DNA of 37,963 nucleotides, from NCBI GenBank assembly GCA_904420225.1, contig CAJFUP010000216.1, positions 1 through 37,963 of the forward strand. Reading direction: 5' to 3'. This DNA comes from an uncultured Lachnospiraceae bacterium (GTDB lineage Bacteria > Bacillota > Clostridia > Lachnospirales > Lachnospiraceae). The position numbers and the translations under genes are program-made. How positions within the stretch are numbered: the first letter of the stretch is position 1; every line of letters starts with the position of its first letter. Below are positions 32,864 to 37,963 of this stretch, piece by piece. Under the pieces are notes generated by a model. It was not told the origin of the DNA. It did not search any database and saw only the letters and a program-made list of their open reading frames with translations.

Positions 32864-33081
32864 AATGTTTCGGCAGAAGATGTTACGGCTGTGATGGGAA
32901 GGAGTACATGGTCGCCGGATGCCCAGAGAGGAGACGGCTGGTGGAAGTCTTCGTGAGGGGATCATGGAAGCAGTCCTTGAGCTGTGAACCGAACGCCTCT
33001 GGTCAGTAGGCTTCACCGGGTTCACCCGTTATCGTGAAAATTGAGTGCAGAAGTCCATTCTGAAATTAGGTGGTAACACGG
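32864..33081 (+). promoter_or_regulatory. T-box leader (tRNA-sensing), probably alanine
   Basis: The leader has the T-box landmarks in order: a loop-E type AGTA (about 32903), the CCAGAGAGG AG-bulge (about 32923), the terminal CTGGTGGAA, ATGGAAGC, the specifier region GAGCTGTGAACCGAAC (about 32979-32994), AGTAGG further on, and the T-box AGGTGGTAACACGG (33068-33081). In the T-box, TGG is followed by T, which pairs with an A discriminator base of the tRNA. Triplets GCT (Ala), CTG (Leu) and TGT (Cys) are possible specifiers; tRNA-Cys has U at that position, so Cys is unlikely. GCT would suit the alanine aminotransferase downstream. That choice is inference. Uncharged tRNA should stabilise the antiterminator and allow expression. 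Confidence 0.9.
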
Positions 33082-33090
33082 AGATGATTC

Positions 33091-33124
33091 GCCCTAAACT
33101 GTTTTTGCAGTTTAGGGCTTTTTT
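33091..33124 (+). terminator. T-box-controlled terminator
   Basis: GCCCTAAACTG (33091-33101) pairs perfectly with CAGTTTAGGGC (33108-33118) around TTTTTG, followed by six Ts. It lies just after the T-box sequence, which can pair upstream to prevent it. Confidence 0.93.
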
Positions 33125-33224
33125 GTCGGACAGGAAACAGCATCGTCTCCATTGCGCGCCTGCGTTGGTGCCGTATGCGTAGGCGGTTGGGGCAGTTTAA
33201 AACGGCGCAGAAATGAGGGAAAGC

Positions 33225-34442
33225 ATGAGAACATTTGAAAAGTCAACAAAGCTGAACAATGTGAGCTATGATGTGAGAGGACCGGTGGTGGATGAGGCCA
33301 ACCGCATGATCGAGAACGGCGCCCAGATTTTGAAGCTGAATATCGGTAATCCGGCACCTTTTGGCTTCAACGCGCCGGAGGAAATCATTTTGGATATGAT
33401 TTATAATCTGAGGGATGCCCAGGGCTATTCGGATTCCAAGGGAATCTTTTCCGCCAGAAAGGCCATCATGCAGTACTGCCAGACGAAGAACATTCCCAAT
33501 GTGGGAATTGACGATATTTATACGGGAAACGGCGTCAGTGAAATGATTGTGATGTCCATGCAGGGTCTGCTGAATGACGGAGATGAAATTTTGGTTCCCT
33601 CTCCAGATTACCCGCTTTGGACAGCCGCAGCCAATCTGGCAGGAGGCCGTCCCGTTCACTATATCTGTGATGAGCAGGCAGACTGGTATCCAGATATCGA
33701 TGATATCCGCAAAAAGGTCACCGATCGAACCAAGGGAATTGTGGTGATCAATCCCAACAATCCCACCGGGGCAGTATACCCCAAAGAAATTTTGGAACAG
33801 ATCGTGCAGGTGGCCAGAGAGCATGAACTAATTATTTTCGCCGATGAAATCTACGACAGACTGGTCATGGACGGCATTAAACATATTTCCATCGCATCGC
33901 TGGCGCCGGATCTTCTGACGGTAACCATGAATGGGCTTTCCAAGTCCCATCGGGTGGCTGGTTTCCGCGTGGGCTGGATGTGTCTTTGCGGAGATAAGTC
34001 CAGGGCCAAAGGGTATATTGAGGGGATTAAGATGCTTTCTTCCATGCGCCTTTGTTCCAATGTGCCGGCTCAGATGATTATCCAAACGGCTTTGGGAGGA
34101 TACCAGAGCGCCGATGAGCTGCTGCTTCCCGGCGGCAGGATTTATGAGCAGAGGGAATATATCTATAATGCCATCTGCGACATGCCAGGGCTTTCTGCTG
34201 TGAAGCCCAAGGCGGCGTTCTATATTTTCCCCAAAATCGATACCAAAATGTACAATATCATGGATGATGAGAAGTTCTGTCTGGACTTCCTCAGAGAGAA
34301 AAAAGTGCTTTTGCTGCCGGGAAAGGGATGTAATTGGGGAGAGCCGGATCATTTCCGCATCGTATATCTTCCCAATCTCACGGAGCTGGAGGACGCCATG
34401 GGAAGAATGAGAGATTTCCTTTCCACCTACAGACAGAGATGA
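33225..34442 (+). CDS. alaA: AlaA-type alanine aminotransferase (PLP-dependent)
   Basis: A 405-residue fold-type I aminotransferase that is strikingly close to Escherichia coli AlaA (also 405 residues as I recall it), the main glutamate-pyruvate transaminase that makes alanine. Shared blocks include EKSTKLNNVSYDVRGPV, LKLNIGNPAPFGF, VPSPDYPLWTAA, NPNNPTGAVY and ALGGYQS. The PLP lysine is Lys240 in NGLSKSHRVAGFRVGW, and the cofactor-contacting Asp is in FADEIYD. GAGGGAAAGC precedes ATG 33225; the ATG four codons earlier has no site and the family start matches 33225. Expression is governed by the T-box leader, so it should rise when the sensed tRNA is uncharged. A HAD phosphatase gene follows after 16 bases. 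Confidence 0.93.
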   Translation: MRTFEKSTKLNNVSYDVRGPVVDEANRMIENGAQILKLNIGNPAPFGFNAPEEIILDMIYNLRDAQGYSDSKGIFSARKAIMQYCQTKNIPNVGIDDIYTGNGVSEMIVMSMQGLLNDGDEILVPSPDYPLWTAAANLAGGRPVHYICDEQADWYPDIDDIRKKVTDRTKGIVVINPNNPTGAVYPKEILEQIVQVAREHELIIFADEIYDRLVMDGIKHISIASLAPDLLTVTMNGLSKSHRVAGFRVGWMCLCGDKSRAKGYIEGIKMLSSMRLCSNVPAQMIIQTALGGYQSADELLLPGGRIYEQREYIYNAICDMPGLSAVKPKAAFYIFPKIDTKMYNIMDDEKFCLDFLREKKVLLLPGKGCNWGEPDHFRIVYLPNLTELEDAMGRMRDFLSTYRQR

Positions 34443-34458
34443 GAGATGGGACAGGAAT

Positions 34459-35112
34459 ATGAGAAAGAAATTGGACGGAATTTTATTTGATTTGGACGGC
34501 ACCCTGTGGGATTCTTCCCGGCAGGTGGCCGTTTCCTGGAACGAGACTTTAAAGCGGTATCCCAAAGTTCACAGAGAACTGGATGAGCGGGATATACGAG
34601 GAATCATGGGACTTCAGGTGCCTGAGATTGCTGGGAAATTGTTTCCAGACTTGGACAGATCAGAAAGTGTGGAATTGGTGACAAAATGCTGCCGAGAAGA
34701 GTGTGCCCATCTGGTCAGAACAGGGGGCGTACTGTTTGAAGGACTCAAAGAGACATTGGAACATCTTTCCCAAGAGTATCCCCTGTTTATCATCAGCAAT
34801 TGTCTGGAGGGATATATAGAATCTTTTCTGGAATACCACAAGACAGCATCCTATTTTCAGGATTTTCTGGCCGCCGGTGCCACAGGAAAGGGGAAAGCCT
34901 ACAATATCAAAAAAATGATGGAACAGTACACGCTGCAGCGGTGCATTTATGTGGGGGACACCGCCGGGGATCAGCAAGCGGCCAAAGAAGCGGGGATTCC
35001 ATTTGTCTACGCTGTCTACGGGTTTGGGACGGTACATGCCCCCTGCCATAAACTGGAAAAATTTTCTGACCTTCCTGACTTAATTAAACGAATTGAGGAA
35101 ATAATGAAATAG
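34459..35112 (+). CDS. HAD-superfamily hydrolase (phosphoglycolate phosphatase-like)
   Basis: A 217-residue HAD phosphatase with all four motifs: DLDGT (Asp11 nucleophile, Asp13 acid/base), ISN with the conserved Ser (about residue 113), a lysine region GKGKAYNIKK, and GDTAGD near residue 172 for magnesium binding. The helical cap between motifs I and II (about 18-85) is the C1 type seen in Gph-like enzymes. These enzymes remove phosphate from small metabolites such as phosphoglycolate or sugar phosphates; the natural substrate here is not evident. A weak GGGACAGGAAT precedes ATG 34459. It is the second gene of the T-box-controlled unit and is closed by a small terminator that overlaps its stop. 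Confidence 0.9.
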   Translation: MRKKLDGILFDLDGTLWDSSRQVAVSWNETLKRYPKVHRELDERDIRGIMGLQVPEIAGKLFPDLDRSESVELVTKCCREECAHLVRTGGVLFEGLKETLEHLSQEYPLFIISNCLEGYIESFLEYHKTASYFQDFLAAGATGKGKAYNIKKMMEQYTLQRCIYVGDTAGDQQAAKEAGIPFVYAVYGFGTVHAPCHKLEKFSDLPDLIKRIEEIMK

Positions 35113-35136
35113 GACATGGAAATGTACCTGTTTTTT
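35111..35136 (+). terminator. Small terminator after the alaA-HAD unit
   Basis: AGGACAT (35111-35117) pairs with ATGTACCT (35122-35129) with one bulged base and a GGAA loop, followed by G and six Ts. It begins within the stop codon of the HAD gene. Confidence 0.6.
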
Positions 35137-35160
35137 AAGAATTTTTAAATCTTTTTGCTA

Positions 35161-35189
35161 TTTCTTTTTCGGGTAATGTATTGTAGAAT
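35161..35189 (+). promoter_or_regulatory. Possible promoter of the P-type ATPase gene
   Basis: TAGAAT (35184-35189) is a fair -10 element. The best -35 at 17 bases is TTTCTT (35161-35166), which is poor; an activator or alternative sigma factor cannot be excluded. Confidence 0.35.
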
Positions 35190-35220
35190 GAAGATAGAAA
35201 TGTGGGTTGCGAATACATAA

Positions 35221-35310
35221 GAGACAGGTGATCCATGTGGCCGCAGGCTAGACTGGCGGCTCGCGCATTGGTTGGTTCCTGAACTGAGGGGCACCGGCCG
35301 CGCCAGGGAC
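35221..35310 (+). other. GC-rich foldable leader of the P-type ATPase, unidentified
   Basis: About 150 bases separate the likely transcription start from the ATPase gene. Within them GGCCGC/GCGGC (35239-35260) and CTGGCG/CGCCAG (35253-35258 with 35301-35306) can pair, mutually exclusively because they share 35253-35260, and GGTTCC/GGGGCACC form an inner element. A 15-codon ORF (ATG 35235, MWPQARLAARALVGS) lies across it with a weak AGGTGATCC site. I tried it against M-box, yybP-ykoY, NiCo and c-di-AMP motifs from memory and found no match. It could be an uncharacterised metal-sensing leader, or no more than a GC-rich stretch. Confidence 0.35.
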
Positions 35311-35342
35311 ATTTCATATGAGACTGGAAAAGGAGTGGTAAT

Positions 35343-37751
35343 ATGGAAGAACATATGGGAGAGATGCATGCTCCTGTGAGAAAGGGGGGGAGGGAGGTCT
35401 TTTTCGGTTTAAGCGACAGCGAAGTGGCGGACAGAATCGCCCATGGTCAGGTGAATGTCACAGAGGACAGTCATGGAAAATCAGTGAAAGAGATTATTCT
35501 CACCAATACGCTGACGTTTTTCAACTTGATTAATGTGGTGCTTCTTGTAATGGTTCTGCTGACGTTTTCCTTCAAAAATATGCTGTTCATCCTGATCGTG
35601 GCCATCAATACCGTCATCGGTATCGTGCAGGAGTTGCGGGCAAAAAAAACACTGGATGAATTGACGATCTTGACGGCCAGTAAGGCTCACGCCATCCGGG
35701 AAGGACGGGAAGTGGAGATCGGTGTGGAGGAAATCGTGCTGGATGATCTTCTCCATTTGCGGGCGGGAGATCAGATTCCTGCAGATGCTGTGATTGTAAA
35801 GGGGAAAATGGAGGTCAATGAATCACTGCTGACCGGTGAATCGGATGCAGTGGTGAAAGGACCGGAGGATGAGATTTTTTCTGGAAGTTTTGTCACCAGC
35901 GGCCGTGCGCTGTGCCGAGTCTGCCATGTGGGGAAAGACAATTACATGGAGAAGATCACAGCCGAGGCCAAGACTTTCAAAAAGCATGATTCTCAGCTGA
36001 GGAACAGCATCAATAAAATTCTGAAAGTGATCAGCATCATCATTGTACCAGTGGGCGGTTTGCTGTTTGCCAAGCAGTATTTCCTGACAGATGTGGGATT
36101 TGACAGCGCCATTCTGAGTACCGTGGCCGCTGTGCTGGGCATGATTCCAGAAGGTCTGGTGCTGCTGACCAGCGTGGCGCTGGCTTTGGGTGTCATCCGT
36201 CTGGCCAGTCGAAAAACACTGGTCCAGGAGCTGTACTGTATTGAGACACTGGCCAGAGTAGACATGCTTTGTCTGGATAAAACCGGGACACTGACAGAAG
36301 GCAGGATCCGTGTGGAAGATGTGGAGGTGCTGGATGATACCATTCCTCTGGCTTCCGTTATGGGCAATATGGTCCGCGCCATTGGAGAGGGAAATGCCAC
36401 ATTTGACGCCTTGGAAGAATATTATGAAAGGGCGGATGGCTATGAGGTGGATCATGTCATTCCCTTCTCATCTGACCGCAAGTACAGTGGCGTAGTATTT
36501 GGAAATGAAGGAACGTATCTAATGGGGGCTGCGCAGTTTCTGTTTCCCCAGGGGGAGGAGGAGCTGAAGGCCAAATGCCGCGCCTACGCAGAGGATGGCA
36601 GCCGCGTTTTGGTGGTGGCCTACAGCAGGGAAAAGTCAGTGGCCGATGAGATTCCCGATGGCCTGCGGCCCTGCGGTTTGATTCGCATGAGTGATGTAAT
36701 CCGGGAGGAAGCGCCCCATACCCTGGCCTATTTCGGCGAGCAGGGCGTGTCCCTGAAGGTGATTTCGGGGGATGATCCGGTGACTGTCTCCTTTATCGCC
36801 AAGCGCTGCGGTTTGCCGGATGCGGAAAAATATGTGGATGCCACCACACTGGAGACGGATGAGGACCTGAAGAAAGCGCTGCGGGAGTGCAGTGTATTCG
36901 GCCGAGTGACGCCGAAACAGAAAAAAGCCATGGTGACATTGCTGAAGGAAGATGGGCACACAGTGGCCATGACCGGGGATGGGGTCAACGATGTACTGGC
37001 TTTGAAGGAGGCTGACTGCAGCATTGCCATGGCATCCGGCAGTGAAGCGGCCAAGCACACGGCCAACCTGGTGCTTTTGGATTCCAATTTTGCCTCCATG
37101 CCCCATATCGTCAATGAGGGGCGGCGGGTGATCAACAATATTACCTGCGCTGCCTCCATGTTCCTCATCAAGACGATCTTCTCGGTACTTCTGGCATTTA
37201 TGACCATCTTTTTCGGGCAGGCATATCCTTTCGAGCCAGTGCAGCTTTCCATTATCAGCGGATGCGCTGTGGGCATACCGGGATTTTTGCTGCAGCTGGA
37301 ATCCAATTTCAAGCCCGTGGATCGTCATTTCTTCCGGAAAGTTATCTATAATGCCGCACCCACTGCCATTACCATTTCTGTGACGGTATTTTGTATCACC
37401 AACATCGGCATGCTTCTGGGGTGCAGCAAGGAGATGCTGACCACGGTATGCGTACTGACCACGGGATGGAGTTATATGCTGACACTTCAGAAAGTATACT
37501 CACCCATGACCAAGTACCGCAAGTTTATCATTTACTCCATGCAGGTAATTTATCTGCTATGTATGATCATTGGGCAAAAGATTTTGGAATTGGTGGCTTT
37601 GGATTTCAACGCCGTGATTCTGCTTTTGGCAGTGACCACCTTCTCACCCATGATGATTGAGGGAATTTCGCATTTGTATTTGTTTTGTGTGGGAAAGTGG
37701 GAGAAGCGAAAAAAGAAGAGAAAGCTTCAGACATCGGTTTCAGCGGTGTGA
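35343..37751 (+). CDS. Cation-translocating P-type ATPase (CtpE-like)
   Basis: An 802-residue P-type ATPase. The actuator domain has LTGES (163-167), the membrane ion-binding helix has PEGL (269-272) rather than CPC or CPx, and the phosphorylated Asp312 lies in DKTGTLTEG. The nucleotide-binding domain follows, with FGRVTPKQKKAM and the hinge MTGDGVNDVLALKEADCSIAM. Eight to ten membrane helices are visible. No N-terminal heavy-metal-binding domain is present. PEGL and overall shape fit the CtpE/P2-like group, whose mycobacterial member moves calcium, so calcium or another hard cation is more likely than copper or zinc. AAGGAG precedes ATG 35343. The leader upstream is GC-rich and may be regulatory. 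A lipoprotein gene follows after 22 bases. Confidence 0.92.
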   Translation: MEEHMGEMHAPVRKGGREVFFGLSDSEVADRIAHGQVNVTEDSHGKSVKEIILTNTLTFFNLINVVLLVMVLLTFSFKNMLFILIVAINTVIGIVQELRAKKTLDELTILTASKAHAIREGREVEIGVEEIVLDDLLHLRAGDQIPADAVIVKGKMEVNESLLTGESDAVVKGPEDEIFSGSFVTSGRALCRVCHVGKDNYMEKITAEAKTFKKHDSQLRNSINKILKVISIIIVPVGGLLFAKQYFLTDVGFDSAILSTVAAVLGMIPEGLVLLTSVALALGVIRLASRKTLVQELYCIETLARVDMLCLDKTGTLTEGRIRVEDVEVLDDTIPLASVMGNMVRAIGEGNATFDALEEYYERADGYEVDHVIPFSSDRKYSGVVFGNEGTYLMGAAQFLFPQGEEELKAKCRAYAEDGSRVLVVAYSREKSVADEIPDGLRPCGLIRMSDVIREEAPHTLAYFGEQGVSLKVISGDDPVTVSFIAKRCGLPDAEKYVDATTLETDEDLKKALRECSVFGRVTPKQKKAMVTLLKEDGHTVAMTGDGVNDVLALKEADCSIAMASGSEAAKHTANLVLLDSNFASMPHIVNEGRRVINNITCAASMFLIKTIFSVLLAFMTIFFGQAYPFEPVQLSIISGCAVGIPGFLLQLESNFKPVDRHFFRKVIYNAAPTAITISVTVFCITNIGMLLGCSKEMLTTVCVLTTGWSYMLTLQKVYSPMTKYRKFIIYSMQVIYLLCMIIGQKILELVALDFNAVILLLAVTTFSPMMIEGISHLYLFCVGKWEKRKKKRKLQTSVSAV

Positions 37752-37773
37752 CATAAGGGGGGAATACAGAGAG

Positions 37774-37963
37774 ATGAGCAGGAAGAAACTGGAAATTATA
37801 ATTCTTCTGTGCCTGTCTCTCTGTTCTTTTTCCGGATGCGGTGGCTGTGTTCGGGGGGAAAGGGCAGAGACGGGAGCAGAGACATATACTGATATGGAAA
37901 AAAGCAGTGAGCCGGAGTCAGATATGATTGAATCCAGGTCAACGGCGAAGGATGTGACCAAGA
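37774..37963 (+). CDS. N-terminal part of a predicted lipoprotein
   Basis: The frame starts at ATG 37774 and runs off the window after 63 codons. It begins with a basic stretch, a hydrophobic core (LEIIILLCLSLCSFSG) and a lipobox ending at Cys22 (FSGC), followed by an acidic, Ser/Thr/Glu-rich linker of the kind that precedes an extracytoplasmic domain. AAGGGGGGAATACAGAG lies before the start. It is 22 bases downstream of the ATPase gene and probably on the same transcript. The functional domain is outside the window. Confidence 0.75.
   Translation, partial: MSRKKLEIIILLCLSLCSFSGCGGCVRGERAETGAETYTDMEKSSEPESDMIESRSTAKDVTK

Noticed and set aside
33010-33040. GGTTCAC near 33020 is complementary to GTGAACC of the T-box specifier region, suggesting an extra switch
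   Set aside because: It more simply belongs to a local helix (TTCAC with GTGAA) of T-box stem III; no further support.
1-37963. CRISPR arrays, tRNA or rRNA genes, insertion sequences and prophage genes
   Set aside because: No regularly spaced repeats, cloverleaf sequences, transposases other than the single recombinase, or phage structural genes were recognised; short RNA genes could still have been missed without a fold search.

Overview
The window reads as a piece of chromosome from an anaerobic, low-to-moderate GC member of the Clostridia, most likely a Lachnospiraceae relative. The grounds are the hprK-murB-rapZ-whiA-HPr cluster, AGGAGG-type ribosome binding sites before almost every gene, sigma-A-like promoters, a lysine riboswitch and a T-box leader, a radical-SAM sulfatase-maturase family enzyme, and a Gly/Cys-rich small protein of a kind common in that family. 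The organism is inferred from content; no rRNA or tRNA gene is visible.

Layout. 1-2.65 kb (minus strand): a MoxR ATPase, a DUF58 protein and a truncated polytopic membrane protein form one operon. 2.9-4.2 kb: an AI-2E-type permease. 4.3-6.8 kb: a complete type II restriction-modification pair (cytosine-5 methyltransferase overlapping an NgoMIV-like endonuclease, predicted site GCCGGC), followed by an orphan PduL-type phosphotransacylase. 6.9-16.5 kb: housekeeping and stress genes, each unit with its own promoter or terminator: clpB, a divergent murE-like ligase with a TauE/SafE permease, ftsH, and uvrC. 16.5-17.6 kb: a promoter, a previously uncalled 48-residue ORF and a lipoprotein. 17.7-21.8 kb: the hprK-murB-rapZ-whiA-HPr operon; the HPr has lost its phosphorylatable histidine and looks like a Crh regulator. 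21.9-27.5 kb: rarA, two metallo-aminopeptidases (M24 and M18) and a tandem OB-fold protein.

27.6-29.7 kb: a full lysine riboswitch with terminator controls dapA, with dapB behind it, so lysine feeds back on diaminopimelate synthesis. 29.7-31.0 kb (minus strand): a small accessory island holds a Cys/Gly-rich membrane peptide and a short serine recombinase without a zinc-ribbon tail. 31.1-32.8 kb: a hot-dog thioesterase and an anSME-type radical SAM enzyme with no sulfatase nearby. 32.8-35.1 kb: a T-box leader controls an AlaA-type aminotransferase and a HAD phosphatase. 35.1 kb to the end: a P-type cation ATPase with an unusually GC-rich, foldable 5' leader, then the start of a lipoprotein gene.

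Several genes link cell-wall precursor supply (MurE-like, MurB, DapA/DapB, RapZ) with carbon control (HprK, Crh-like HPr) and proteostasis (ClpB, FtsH). I found no CRISPR array, prophage or insertion sequence. The most noteworthy items are the NgoMIV-type system, the Crh-like HPr next to its presumed kinase, the two amino-acid-sensing leaders, the 48-residue ORF, the recombinase/Cys-rich pair, and the unexplained ATPase leader.
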